A program made the translations under genes and the position numbers. This document shows positions 44,281 to 55,177 of a DNA stretch of 64,000 bases, one piece after another; positions within the stretch are counted from its first letter, which is position 1; each line of letters begins with the position of its first letter. Origin of the DNA: Diplonema papillatum (lineage: Eukaryota > Euglenozoa > Diplonemea > Diplonemida > Diplonemidae); assembly GCA_030068145.1 (NCBI GenBank), contig JAPJBO010000883.1:1-64000 (forward strand), read 5' to 3'. A model generated the notes under the pieces. It ran no database searches. It saw only the letters and a program-made list of their open reading frames with translations, and had not been told where the DNA came from.

Positions 44281-46204
44281 ATGGAGAAGAAGCAGTCTTC
44301 TCTCAAGCCGATTGACAGCTCGACAGCCCCGACGCTGGGACCCCCCCCGAATGCAGTGAGAGAAAAGGCGGTGCCGCAGCCCATCACGGCGGGGGCGCGG
44401 TATAGTAGCCTGCAATCCGACTCTCTGCCGGCCTTCGGCGCGACGGGAAACGATGAGACGCCGCCGGCTGCAGACCTCGACGAAGTAACGCGCTTGGCCG
44501 CGGAACGGCTCGGCCTCGGCCTGGAACAAGCGAAAGACCTGTACTGGGGTGGCATCGAAGCGAACATCGCCTCTGGGTTGGACGATGAGAAGATTGAGCC
44601 ACATGAGCCGGACGAGGAGGTTGCGAACACACGGATCCCTGTGCAAGAGCTCAACACCACGCAGGTTGTCCGCAAGATCCGCGTCAAGCCTGTGAGGCAG
44701 GAACACCACTTTTCCTTGAACACACCGTACGAACAGCTCGGCTTCACCTTCAACACACACAGTGTCGCAGTAAAGAGTGTCATGCCCGGGGGCGCTGCTT
44801 CGCGCGCAGGTATGCTCTCTCCCTCCCTTGCTGTTCAACGCCAGACAGGAGATGAAATACTTTTGCACGAGTTCTTGAAAGAAAGGCAAACCATCTACCA
44901 CATTACACTGCGACTCTTTGCGAAACGCCGGATCTGAGGGGCGCTTCGAACTCAGATGTGCCATTGAATCCATTGGTTGAGTGGCAGACTCTGGGGCTTT
45001 GTCGGTTCTAAGTCTTTCGGCAGACACCGACAGGCGCGCTTGCTATTGAAATGTTTGTTGAACGCTTGCGCCTGGCACCAACACAGAATCACCTGTGTTC
45101 CCGTGTGGGCTGCTGCACGTTCTTTCCTTTACGATTTTTTAACTGAGGGCCTCAGATCACGTCAGGGCAGTATGCTGTTCTTCCAAAGCAGGTGCTGCTG
45201 TAACAAGATAATGCACACACACAGGGCTGCTTCCTTGCGGGATCGTGGTGATGATTGCCGGCGCGACGATCAGGACCGGCCGCGACGTGGTGGACGCTGT
45301 GCGCTCTCTGCGCATCGCGAAGCGGACGGAGTTCTCGGTCGAAGTTTACTACGAGATCCCGGCAACAGACATTGCGAGCGTTGAAGGACCGGCCATGTTC
45401 ACCGCGACGTCCCTGATCTACCTCCCGCGCATCGAGCCGCAGTGGCGCAACCGAGCCGATGTCGCGTCGTACCAGCGGAAGCCCGCTGGCGGGCCAAGCA
45501 CCCTCGCGGGAACCGGCAGCGCCGACCCGCAGGGTCCGATCACCCTGCAGAAGATCGTGGACAGCGCGACAGCCAAGGTGGCCCAGATGAAGAAAGTGGT
45601 CCGCGTGCCGAAGGGCCTCGGCCGGTACTTCAAAGACATCAACCTTACCGGCGTCCCCCCGGGCCCTGCCGAGCGGGCGCGGTTCGCGTTCAACAACGCA
45701 TTCTTCAAGCTCTGCCTTGACGAAGACGCGAAGCGACAGGAAGTCTTCCGGCTGTACAGGGGTAGTTTAATGTCGCTCCATCGCCGCGCACCATCCCGTG
45801 TGGCTCCTGTCATTCTTCGAGTATACAACCAACTCATGTCATTATCCCTAGACGACATGACAGAAGAAGGGTGGGAGTACGTCGAGCTCTGGAAGCATCC
45901 CGATGAGTTGAAGGTGCTGATGGGCGCTGAAGGTCCTTTGACAGCTTCTCGGGCCAAGCAGTCTGACTACGTCTCGACCATCGCAGCAGAGCGGAATGAT
46001 ATCGATTGGATCAATCCGGACATGCGCGAGTCGCCGGAGCTGGTCAGGAGGCGGCATGGGTCCCCGCTGCGCGAAGCGAGCCCTCAGTGGGCGACCGACT
46101 CCATTAAAGCGGCTATCATTTTCCTCGGGGCCGGCTTGCGCTGCAGTGTGCGGTATCACGCCTTCGACCCTCGCATACCGCCGCGATACATGCGTTTCAA
46201 ATAG
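44281..46204 (+). CDS. PDZ-domain protein, two exons
   Basis: The exons 44281-44809 and 45225-46204 join in phase 1 to give 502 residues. The donor is GCAG|GTATGC, the acceptor ACACAG|GG, and the intron is 415 bp. The join rebuilds a PDZ fold at about residues 137-215: the carboxylate-binding loop region YEQLGFTF, the GGAASRAGL turn, the VVMIAGATIRTGRDVVDAV strand-helix and FSVEVYYE. PDZ domains bind C-terminal tails of partner proteins and act in scaffolds. Residues 1-80 are Pro/Ser-rich and probably disordered; about 60-120 include a helical stretch (DLDEVTRLAAERLGLGLEQA). The C-terminal 280 residues are mixed alpha/beta with no family I recognise (RYFKDINLTGVPPG, FFKLCLDEDAKRQEVFRLY). There is no signal peptide or membrane segment. 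The PDZ call is firm; the cellular role is not known. Confidence 0.75.
45158..45188. repeat. Intronic copy of a 31 bp sequence also found upstream of the gene
   Basis: GTCAGGGCAGTATGCTGTTC and the following TTCCAAAG match 44150-44183 exactly, and both are preceded by CAGATCAC. One copy is in the intron of the PDZ gene about 35-65 bases before the acceptor; the other is about 100 bases before its start codon, also ahead of a likely splice acceptor. Confidence 0.8.
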
Positions 46205-47542
46205 GAATGCCCCCACCGCCGGTTGTTGCCTTACGGTGCATAGGAGAGGGCCTTGTTGCGCAGCCAGTGCAGTGGCAGCTTACGGCTGCCAAGCACCGCC
46301 TCCCGACAGAGGGCAAGCCAGAGAGAGAGAGAGAGAGAGAGTTAGAATAGAGCATGCCGCTGCTCCCATCTCCCCTGGACAGTGCTCCTAGTAAACGGTA
46401 GACGTTTATAATGTTTGCTTTTACTCATTTTGGGTCCTGGGGGACCAGGAAGAAATTCCAAAACAAATTGCATCCGAGTGCAAGCATGGGAGGGAATGTT
46501 TGACAGAGTGATCTTTGAAGAGACTCAAGGTCACATGCAAATGCAGCGGCAACACCATTCCACTGCCATTGCCGGGTGCCCCCAGCAGAAACAGCCAGAA
46601 ACGATGAAGGTTGTGTCCACCACCTTCGTCGACAAAGCTGCAAGCTTTCGACACCTCGAAAATCGAGAAGGACAAGGCGAACCGGCTCACTCTGGCGGTA
46701 TTCCTCGCCCAGCCGCCCCTCGCAGCATCGTGCTGAAGTGCAAAGGGTGGCGAGGTTGTTTTGTTATCTGGCCAAAGCTTAGTCCCACTACCGGTGGCAG
46801 ACCTTGAAGACAGATCGCGATGATGCTCAATTGGTCGCACGTTTGCCGCCGGACCGCTCGAAGCCCTGTATTTAACTCCGAAGCACGTCTCCCCAGTTCT
46901 CCTTAACTCCTTTATCCGGTCATAAGACCGGTGGTGGGCGAAACGGACCATACGCGCTGCCTATCCTAGCCTCTTGTCAATAGCATGTTTCGTTCCCTTG
47001 GCAGCATCGGTTTCGCAAAGGGAGAACGAGCGTGTGGCGCCTTCTTGCCTGCAGTTCGCACAATCATATTATACACCCGGGATGCTTTGTTTTCCTCGCC
47101 CTGGCCCGCTTTCGTCCAGACCGTCTGTTCTCCCGATGCGAATGATTGTATTGTACACAAATCCCTTTCCACGTTCCCGTTCATTCTAGTTCACAGACAG
47201 CATGCGAGGATATCTTTGTCTCTACCGGTTACCAATATCAGCGCAATTGGTAACGGAGAGAGCCTATTGTGCTCAACCAGAAGAGTGCCGTACATGGCCA
47301 GTTTCGGCCAGCGACAGGAGAAAGTGTGAATTCTTCACGGGAATGCAAGGACCCCCCTCCCCATATTGGGGAAGGGACTGGAAGCAAAAAACACGTCGCT
47401 TTTCTAGCCTGGAGTACTTGGGGGTTCGCGCGCCACAAGCCCGGGTTTCGGATGGCGATCAAGGATGCAAATGCAAATGCAGAATGGGGTAACGGTTTGC
47501 GTCCTGTGCGGGGAAAGGGGGAAATAAAAGGAAAAAGCGACG
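46205..47542. other. Intergenic region with a short GA repeat
   Basis: A (GA)n run lies at 46320-46341 just after the PDZ gene. ATGCAAATGC occurs at 46536 and as a doubled ATGCAAATGCAAATGC at 47466. No gene was seen; short frames on both strands have random composition. Confidence 0.45.
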
Positions 47543-50500
47543 ATGCTCTGCGAGCAGGACACAAGTTTCTCGCTGTCCAACGCCGGCATCAGCGTGATAG
47601 AAGGCGCGGACGAGGAAACCGAGACCCTGTGCCTCGAGCAGAGCGGGATATGGGACCTCAGCGGGCTTCGCGGGTACCCAAAGCTGCGGGTGCTGCGGCT
47701 GGATGGTAACTTGATCGACTCGTTCGCGCAGCTCGAAAACTTGCGGCACGTGCCTTTGGTCGTTGAGCTGAGCCTGCGCGGCTGCCCAGTGACGAAGAGA
47801 AGGGGGTACCGCAAGCGAGTTCTCCGCGTCTTAAGAGAATCAAAGCGGCAGGCAAGCAGCGACGACCTTTCCGTCGGCGCATTTCGCTTCGACGGTGTTG
47901 CGGTGGAAGTAAGCGAGTGGGAGGAGCTGGCGGGCGATGACGTGCTCAACCGTTTATTCTGCCCACAGCTGCTGTGGCTGCACCGGCTGGTACGCGTGAT
48001 CGAGGCTGAAGGCCGGAAGAAGCTGCCGCCTAGCCTGTGGTCATGCGAAGCACCTGTCATTCGGCACCCCGGGTTCGTGCCTGAAGGAGAAGGGAGGTCG
48101 ATCCGGGTTTTGCAACACGTCTCTGACTGCTTCGCGCAACCTCGTGACCCAGAGCAGCTTGAATTCATCCGGTGGGATGCCGTCCACGTGGCGCTGGCCT
48201 GCCGTGGCTGCTTCAACGAGCGCGACGTCACATGCCTCGACCGCAAAATCAGAACCCACCTCAACGCACCTTTGCACGCGTTTCCAGAGGCGGGCTCGAC
48301 GGTAGTTGAGGCAGCGGAGATGCCGCTACTCACGGAACCGACTGATGACGCATATTGGCAAGCTGTTACTTCTCTCCTCCGCAACATGGCTGCGGCACTC
48401 GACCGCGCCTGTGCATACCGCGCGCAGAGTGTTTGCCGAGCATCTTCCCCGGGTGTCCACCTATCGACTCCTCGAGCGGACCGGTTTTCGTTGGTTGGTT
48501 CTGGAAGCCAGGCTACCCCGCCCCCACGAACCCCGCCTTCCTTCCAGCCGTACGCTGCCGTCCACCACGCCAGCGAACCCGAAAGCGAAGAAGCTCGCCG
48601 GTTTCGTCAAGCGATCTCGCCTTTGTTCACACCGTCTCGTGCACCCCCGTTCGCAGCACCAGATTTTACCAGTTCCCTCATCGAACAACCGTTCCCTGCA
48701 ACCGTAACCAGCCGCCCGGTCGCGCAGCCGACAAGCCACACTCTCAACTTGAGCAACACCTCTTCCCATGATACCAACCCGAGCATCGTTGCTCTCGAAA
48801 GCATCGGACCCCAGCCTGTCCCGTTTGACACGTATCCAAACAGCGCCGCCTTACACACAAGTCCTCCAATGCCAAGTCGTGACAAATGTGACCTTGCAGC
48901 CCAACTACAGTTCTCCTCCGGGAACCCACCTTTCAGCGAACAGTGTGTCGACGGCGCGTCGCCGCACTATCGTGTGCCTAGTGGTGGCTCTTCGCGCCCG
49001 CTTCATCGAACGTCTGCTGCGCAGCAGTCTCCGCCTTCTCACTTGCGTCCGAGTGGAGAAGGTGAAGGAGACGCGTTATTCGAATTGGGAGCCGTTCTCT
49101 TCACGTCGACACCTTTGCGTGGGCACAGCGTGCCCAGGAACTCGCTGCCGCGCCTGAAGGCGTGTCCCGCCAGTGGCGCCGGCGACTGCTTCGAAATTGT
49201 GGCGAAAGACCCATCTCTCGACCACCTCACCGTCCCCTTCCAGCAACGCGCGTCCTCCCCTATTCAGACCTTGAAAGGCGACGCGGAATCACAACCGGTC
49301 GGTGTCAACATGGCACCTCGCCACCTGGCACCGGTTCCACTTGATACGTGCCAAGCTGCCGTGGCAAGTCCTTCCCCTCTTCGGACTGTAAGAATCCAAT
49401 CCGGATCGCAGCTGGTAGGTGCCAGCGTCACGCTGCGCCAACTTGCGCCGATCGCGCTCGACTCCATCCCCCGCGCCCGTGATTCTTCCCCACTTCAGAG
49501 TGTAGCGATCCCGTCTCAAATGCGAAGAGCCGACGAGAATGTGCTCCCTGCCGACAACACTGAGCACGGGTCGCAACCAGCCGCCTGCGCAAGCGTCAGA
49601 GAATGCGGCAGTAAGTCCGCAACCCCTGTGAACAGTCCATCAAATCGGCAGCGGCCGGCCGATGCTGAGAACAGGCCCCTCTTGGACAGCGCAGACCAGC
49701 AACCCGTGGTCACAAGCGAAGCCGCTAACAGCAGCCCGCTGCCGCGGCCGTCGTCGCATTTCCAGCGGGTATTCCTCCTCCGAAAGACGCGCTCCGCCCC
49801 GCAGCGGAGAGCGGACACGTCAGAGTTCACCAAGCGGTGCGGCAGACGGCCGCTGACACGCCCCGACAGCACTTCGCCTGCTCGCTCGTCGCAGGCCCCT
49901 CTCGACACCAGCATCACGGCAGCCGACTTCCTGACAGACAGCGATCCCGACGAGCCGGCTCCATCCGAACCCCTCACAACCCCAACTGCGATGCGTGGCA
50001 TAAAGCCGGGCGGCTACTCTTCAGCGCCATCTAAGCCGCTTGCCACGCAAACCGACGGCATTGCCGTCGGTTCGCCTAGCAGTCCTTCTCCCGTCAGTAA
50101 ATTGAGTCGAGACAGCCGTCAGACCTCGAAGCAAAGCCAAACCGAAACACTGTCACCAGAGCCGCAAGTAAGATCGGACCCCCACACGAACTCGCGGACG
50201 CACGTCATGCTGGCGGATGTCATGCGACAGACGGACGAAATGCACACCGAAACCAGCAGCCAGAATTGGCACCACAGCGCCTCCACTGGCGAGGCGGGGC
50301 CTGTATCTAGTATGCATGGATCACCCGAACGGACAGAGAGGCAGGAGCCGAACGACGCAGACGCGGAAGAAGTAGATACACAGGTTGATTCATCGAACCC
50401 ATCGCCGCGAGCCCTGTGTGAATCACCAGTGCGTGCACAGTGCCACGAGCCGCCTGCGCCTTCGCCTCACGAAAAGCTAGCGGACGTTGATATCGACGCC

Positions 50501-52477
50501 CGGCCAGCACCGCTGCCAGCACCGCTGCCAGCACCGCTGCCAGCACCGCTGCCAGCACCTCTGCCAGCACCGCTGCCAGCGACGTGTGGCAAGACCGCTG
50601 TGTTCGTGTCTCTCGTTGAAACCCCGACAGGCGAACTGGCGCCCAACGCAACAGACGCGCCCAGACCTGCCCCTGCTGCAGACGACACAGAACACGAACC
50701 GCACGTGCTAGTTGATACCACCGGCTCGGACTTGGTGCAGGGCTGTGAGGGCAAACCCGAGTCTCCGCGTCAAAGCAAAGAAGACACTCCGGACAAGAAT
50801 TCGTGCGGTCCGAGCGCCGAGGGGGAAAACGTGGTCCACGTGAACGAGACGCAACCAGCGACGCCGGTGGCTGGCGAGCCGGCTTCTGACGACGGCGGAT
50901 CGCCGGTCTCCGGAGGACGAGGAGGGCGCGTCAGCCGCACGCTGCGGCAGGCGCTGGAGGCCGCGGAAAGGGAAGGCGGCGACACCGCGCCGCAGAAGGA
51001 GCTCACCTGCCCAGGAAGGCCGTGGCGGGTTGCTGCCGGCCGGGCCCACTCCCCTCAACGCGACGGCGCCACTCCGCGGGCCGAGCAGAGCAGCTCGCCG
51101 GCGGCGATGCCTCCGTTTGTAGACCGCCGCTCGCCGTCGTCGTCATCCCCTTCCAAAACCGCGGCCTCAGCCAAAAGCCACGTCACCGACCCCTTCTTGT
51201 CCCCAACCACCCCGCGCCAGTCGCCGTCGTCCAGCTCCAGCACCGGCACCTTCTCAAGCCGAGCCACTCCGCCGCGCTTTACGGACCACAACGTCGATCT
51301 GCTGCCGTCCCGCCGGCACCAGCCGCAGAGCCGAAAACCGGTTCAAGCCAGCCCCAGCCCAGCGAAAGACCAACGCCGGCCGAAGGCACCCCCCGCAGTC
51401 GACACCAGGCTGCCAGCAGCGCCTGCAAGCAGTTCAAGCTTGCCCCTTCACGTCCACGTCGACGGTCGGCTGGAAGCGACGAAGAACTTCGTGCAAGAAG
51501 TTGTGCTCCTCAGAGAAACCATGAGGGCAGCCAACACGGCAACGGAACTGAAAACTGTGAATGCGAAAGGGCACATTCCAACTGAGCGTACGAGGCGCGT
51601 GTCTGTGCGGTCGCAGAGGAAGCCGCAAGACGATAAGCGGGTGGTACCCTGTAGCGCGAAAAGAGGGGCGTTCCACGCATTTTGGCTGGGATTCGACCAG
51701 CTGTGCTTTCTCATCGAGGGTGCCGGCCCGGGCAAAGGCTGCGCCGGGCTGGGCGATGTCGAGAGTGTGCTGGCAGCAATGTGCGACGCTGTAGAGAGTG
51801 CGGCTGGGAAGGGATTGCTGTGGCAAGGGGGGGACCTCAGCGCGCCCGCGTACAGGAACGTTCTCTCGAGTGAGAAAACCGCGATGGCGGCTGCTCTGCG
51901 CAAAGCAGTGTTGAATCAAAGGTATCCGAGCTACATCGAAGCTGACGTCGCGACGTCTTACCGCACCCTCCGTGCGACTACCCGCAGCCCTGCCTGCGGC
52001 ATAGTCATCGAGACAGAACTAGCTTCTATCCGCGCGTCACTCATCACAGATACCCCACTACGTCTTGTGGAGCAAGCTGCGGTGCACACATTTGAATCCA
52101 GCTTGAAAGCAGCGTGCTCTCTGACCCCTTCGCTAATCTCTGCGTTTACCCAGAACAATCGCATGGTGCCGGCAAAAGTCGCGGCGGTGTCACACGGGCA
52201 CGGGTCGGTGGGGTTGGGTTCGCTGTTGAGGCGGACGACGAGCCGGCAGAAGAAGGCCGACAAAACCTTAGCAGAGCTCGTCGACTGCCTCAGCGAGGCC
52301 GGCGTCACGACACGGCGCGACCGCCTGCGCGTGGCCGAGGCTAGAGTCAAGCTGCTCGCGCAGAGCAGAGCTTTCGAGTTGTGGAAGAAGCGGTGGGCCG
52401 CCACGCTCACCGCAACGGCAAGCGGCCTTCGCATCGACGCTCTCTCTTCAAAAGCCAAGTTCCGCTCTGCTCGGTGA
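47543..52477 (+). CDS. Leucine-rich-repeat protein with long disordered region
   Basis: One uninterrupted 1644-residue frame, the longest in the window. Residues 28-95 form two to four SDS22-type leucine-rich repeats (LRVLRLDGNLIDSF, VVELSLRGCPVT) closed by an LRR-cap-like YRKRVLRVL. About 100-290 is an ordered segment (LNRLFCPQLLWLHRLVRVI). From about 300 to 1330 the chain is dominated by Ser, Pro, Ala, Thr and charged residues and is probably disordered; at about 987-1012 a PAPL tetrapeptide is repeated six times. The last 300 residues (about 1340-1644) are again ordered and helical (AFHAFWLGFDQLCFLIEG, LLRRTTSRQKKADKTLAELV). SDS22-like repeats are common in flagellar and centrosomal scaffolds, but nothing here fixes the role. 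No introns are needed. The start ATG is the first in frame. Confidence 0.65.
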   Translation: MLCEQDTSFSLSNAGISVIEGADEETETLCLEQSGIWDLSGLRGYPKLRVLRLDGNLIDSFAQLENLRHVPLVVELSLRGCPVTKRRGYRKRVLRVLRESKRQASSDDLSVGAFRFDGVAVEVSEWEELAGDDVLNRLFCPQLLWLHRLVRVIEAEGRKKLPPSLWSCEAPVIRHPGFVPEGEGRSIRVLQHVSDCFAQPRDPEQLEFIRWDAVHVALACRGCFNERDVTCLDRKIRTHLNAPLHAFPEAGSTVVEAAEMPLLTEPTDDAYWQAVTSLLRNMAAALDRACAYRAQSVCRASSPGVHLSTPRADRFSLVGSGSQATPPPRTPPSFQPYAAVHHASEPESEEARRFRQAISPLFTPSRAPPFAAPDFTSSLIEQPFPATVTSRPVAQPTSHTLNLSNTSSHDTNPSIVALESIGPQPVPFDTYPNSAALHTSPPMPSRDKCDLAAQLQFSSGNPPFSEQCVDGASPHYRVPSGGSSRPLHRTSAAQQSPPSHLRPSGEGEGDALFELGAVLFTSTPLRGHSVPRNSLPRLKACPASGAGDCFEIVAKDPSLDHLTVPFQQRASSPIQTLKGDAESQPVGVNMAPRHLAPVPLDTCQAAVASPSPLRTVRIQSGSQLVGASVTLRQLAPIALDSIPRARDSSPLQSVAIPSQMRRADENVLPADNTEHGSQPAACASVRECGSKSATPVNSPSNRQRPADAENRPLLDSADQQPVVTSEAANSSPLPRPSSHFQRVFLLRKTRSAPQRRADTSEFTKRCGRRPLTRPDSTSPARSSQAPLDTSITAADFLTDSDPDEPAPSEPLTTPTAMRGIKPGGYSSAPSKPLATQTDGIAVGSPSSPSPVSKLSRDSRQTSKQSQTETLSPEPQVRSDPHTNSRTHVMLADVMRQTDEMHTETSSQNWHHSASTGEAGPVSSMHGSPERTERQEPNDADAEEVDTQVDSSNPSPRALCESPVRAQCHEPPAPSPHEKLADVDIDARPAPLPAPLPAPLPAPLPAPLPAPLPATCGKTAVFVSLVETPTGELAPNATDAPRPAPAADDTEHEPHVLVDTTGSDLVQGCEGKPESPRQSKEDTPDKNSCGPSAEGENVVHVNETQPATPVAGEPASDDGGSPVSGGRGGRVSRTLRQALEAAEREGGDTAPQKELTCPGRPWRVAAGRAHSPQRDGATPRAEQSSSPAAMPPFVDRRSPSSSSPSKTAASAKSHVTDPFLSPTTPRQSPSSSSSTGTFSSRATPPRFTDHNVDLLPSRRHQPQSRKPVQASPSPAKDQRRPKAPPAVDTRLPAAPASSSSLPLHVHVDGRLEATKNFVQEVVLLRETMRAANTATELKTVNAKGHIPTERTRRVSVRSQRKPQDDKRVVPCSAKRGAFHAFWLGFDQLCFLIEGAGPGKGCAGLGDVESVLAAMCDAVESAAGKGLLWQGGDLSAPAYRNVLSSEKTAMAAALRKAVLNQRYPSYIEADVATSYRTLRATTRSPACGIVIETELASIRASLITDTPLRLVEQAAVHTFESSLKAACSLTPSLISAFTQNNRMVPAKVAAVSHGHGSVGLGSLLRRTTSRQKKADKTLAELVDCLSEAGVTTRRDRLRVAEARVKLLAQSRAFELWKKRWAATLTATASGLRIDALSSKAKFRSAR
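50503..50580 (+). repeat. In-frame 12 bp minisatellite coding PAPL repeats
   Basis: CCAGCACCGCTG is repeated six to seven times in the coding frame of the leucine-rich-repeat gene with hardly any variation (one T in place of G). This implies recent expansion. Confidence 0.9.
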
Positions 52478-53607
52478 TCCGTGCAGCCGACTCTGAGGGC
52501 GGTGGCCCGCGTCGTGCCTTCCGACCTCGAATTGGTAACATGAATAGTGTTGCCCCGCCTCTCTTATCGAACAGGGCATGCACGAGAAGATCCTCTATCA
52601 GGTGGGTTCTCTGCCATTGAACTTACGGCAACCTTATGCGTGTGTGCATGCTTGAGCCCCTTCGGCGAGATGGTGTATTTGCAAGTCTTCATCTTCCCCT
52701 CCTTCCCCACAGTTCTAGAATTAGAAAACGACTCGACCAACACGGAGGAGGCTTCCAGTGATTCTCATTGCTGGAGTTACTCCTCTTCAAACTTTTAGTC
52801 TTCCCGAAGCAGTTGACTCACACAGAACATACGAACCAAAAACCAGTACGCTTTCTGACGAACAAGAGCAGCCCAGTTCAAGCTCAACCCCTGGCGTTAA
52901 AATAGACTACTTTTTGGGTCTTTTTTGGGAAGTATGAGTAGACTAAGCGGATTCAAAGCTTTCCGTCGGTGTGTTACACACCGTGAGCAATTCTGATTGC
53001 TGTAGAGGAGGGCGCTTTGCGTTGGTAGCTGGAAGTTGAAATGTGCGGCTATCTGGCATTGTCTGCAGGTCGCAGCCCAGCACGGCATGGTTCCCACGAC
53101 CACCTGCGTACCTAGCATTCGTTATTGAAAAGCGCCGGCTCGACTTCCTTCAGCACCGTGACCGATTCTTTCTCTCTTTTCTTTGGCGCTGCTCCGGCAG
53201 GCTCGTTCAGTGGCCAGGCAGCGCACCCCCTCTTAGATTCCCTTCACCGTACGATAGAGCCGCGCCCTTCTTCCCGCTTCTTTTCGACACACTGCTTGTT
53301 GCGCTTCGTTCCCTTTGCTGTATACAGAACAACAACAATTGCGGCCGATTCACATATAACCCGAATCTTCGGGGCGAAAACTTGCGGCGATTTGTCTATC
53401 TCGTTGGCATGCAACGCATGGGCCCCCGTCGTGTTCTACTATTTTCATTACAGCGAAAAATGACGCCAGACGGCGAGAAGAATTTTAGCACGATCCAGCC
53501 GGAGAAACTGAACCCTTTGCTATCACAACAGGACACCGCTGGTGTAAGAATTGCTCTTCACGCCGCACCCTCTGATTCTCTAGTCCTTTGTCCTTTCGTA
53601 TCGTGAA
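52478..53607. other. Intergenic region, nothing certain
   Basis: A 187-codon frame at 53043-53606 has no domain-like composition and ends just before the next gene, so it is not called. The stretch 53150-53300 is pyrimidine-rich. Confidence 0.4.
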
Positions 53608-55177
53608 ATGGCCGATTCAGACGATGACGCGCCGGTTCTCGTGGCGGCGGCAACAGGCAGTGCAGGGGCGCGTAGTGGAATGACATCATTTGAAATCCAG
53701 CAAGCCAGCAAAGCTCTGGAGGCGCAAGGACTCGGTCGCCCCGGCATCGACTGGAAAGTGCCGATCACCATCGTCACTGGGTTCCTCGGCAGCGGCAAGT
53801 CGACTCTGGTGCAGTACATTTTGACCGAGCAGCATGACAAACGGATTGCCGTTATGGTATGTTCTCCCCACAACGTCCCCTTGGCATCAGGCGTGACGCT
53901 CTGCAATATTCTTGCAGGCAGGGATGGGTGCAAGGCAGTGAAAAAGCTGTTTCAGAGGGAAGGTACGCGAGTGACACCACCTCTTGAGAGTTGTAGGTCG
54001 CTCTCCAGGGATTGAAGGACATTCATTCGAGTTTTGAGTGCATGAGCCCCTCCCCGTGGCTGCCACTTCGCTCAGTGTTGGGGACAACATTGACAAGCAA
54101 CCTCCTGGACTAGGTTTGCCGCTCTCTCAAGCCGAACCTTTTTACCAAAACCCTCAGGTCAACGAGTTTGGCGACAGCAACGACATAGAACGCGCAATGC
54201 GCGTTTCTGACAAAGGCAACGAAGAAAGTGACTGGATAGAGGCCTCGAATGGTTGCATGTGCTGCAAGTTTAAGGACAAAGCTGTCGAAGCCCTCGAGAA
54301 CCTGATCAAGAGAAAGGGCCGATTCGACCATATCGTGGTCGAGACGTCTGGTCTCGCGGATCCAGTGCCTCTGGTTCAGATGTTCTGGCAGGACGTGCAA
54401 CTGGAGAGTCCTTTGCACCTGAACGGGGTCCTTACACTCGTGGACGCAAAGAACATCCTGAACTACCTCGGCCGCTCGACGTCCAACGCACAGCCGCACG
54501 AACGTGAAAACTTGTCTGAGGACAAGAAGGACGAGGACGGCGGGTTTGTTGAAGCGTCGCAACAGATTGCGATGGCAAACAGTGTCATCATCAACAAGGC
54601 CGACTTGGTAGATTCAGCTACTTTAGAAAAGGTAAAAACCGCGGTGGCGCGGCTGAATCCGGACGCACCAACTCAGGTCACGTCGTTCTCCAAAGTGCTG
54701 AACATCGAGCATTTGTTACGCCCGGCAACGCGTGAAACCATCCCGAGTCACCATGAGACAGTTCTGTCTCCCTCATCCCTGCACGCGTGTGACCACAGTG
54801 ACACCGCTCACTGCGACCACCCTTCGCACTCAGCCGCACACACCGCAAACGTGGGTTCCGTCACCATTGAAACCGACCTACCCTTCAAATCCTTGCTGCA
54901 CATCGATCTCCTCATGAAACGTGTCCTTTGGGATACCTCCGAGCAGTCAACACTAAACTCTCCGTCCATCCTCCGTCTGAAGGCCTTCTTTTACGTGAAG
55001 GGAGAATCACCTGTGATCGTCCAAGGCGTAGGCGAACTGTACGAGGTGTCTAAGCTTCCTGAAACAAACGCACCGCCCTTGAAAGGAAACCGAATGGTGC
55101 TCATTGGACGAAGTCTTCAAACAGTAGACTGGAAGCAAATGGTTCTAGATGAGAGCCAGCTGGAGATAACTTCGTGA
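53608..55177 (+). CDS. CobW/ZNG1-type (CBWD) metallochaperone GTPase, two exons
   Basis: The exons 53608-53856 and 54158-55177 join in phase 0 to give 422 residues. The donor is ATG|GTATGT, the acceptor CCCTCAG|GTC, and the intron is 301 bp. The join rebuilds KRIAVM-VNEFGD, matching the family's switch I strand. Motifs: Walker A GFLGSGKST (58-66), the zinc-binding CXCC motif in GCMCC (116-119), the switch II region ETSGLADP (145-152) and the nucleotide-specificity motif NKAD (229-232). A His/Cys/Asp-rich segment (about 289-310, HACDHSDTAHCDHPSH) probably adds metal sites before the C-terminal CobW domain (KAFFYVKGE, VQGVGELYEV). The family uses GTP hydrolysis to hand metal to client enzymes; eukaryotic ZNG1 passes zinc to methionine aminopeptidase 1. 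The N terminus lacks the CPELVPI-like client motif of animal ZNG1, so the client may differ. Confidence 0.88.

Noticed and set aside
53043..53606. 187-codon open frame before the CobW-type gene
   Set aside because: No domain-like pattern; biased to Arg, Pro, Phe as in random pyrimidine-rich sequence.
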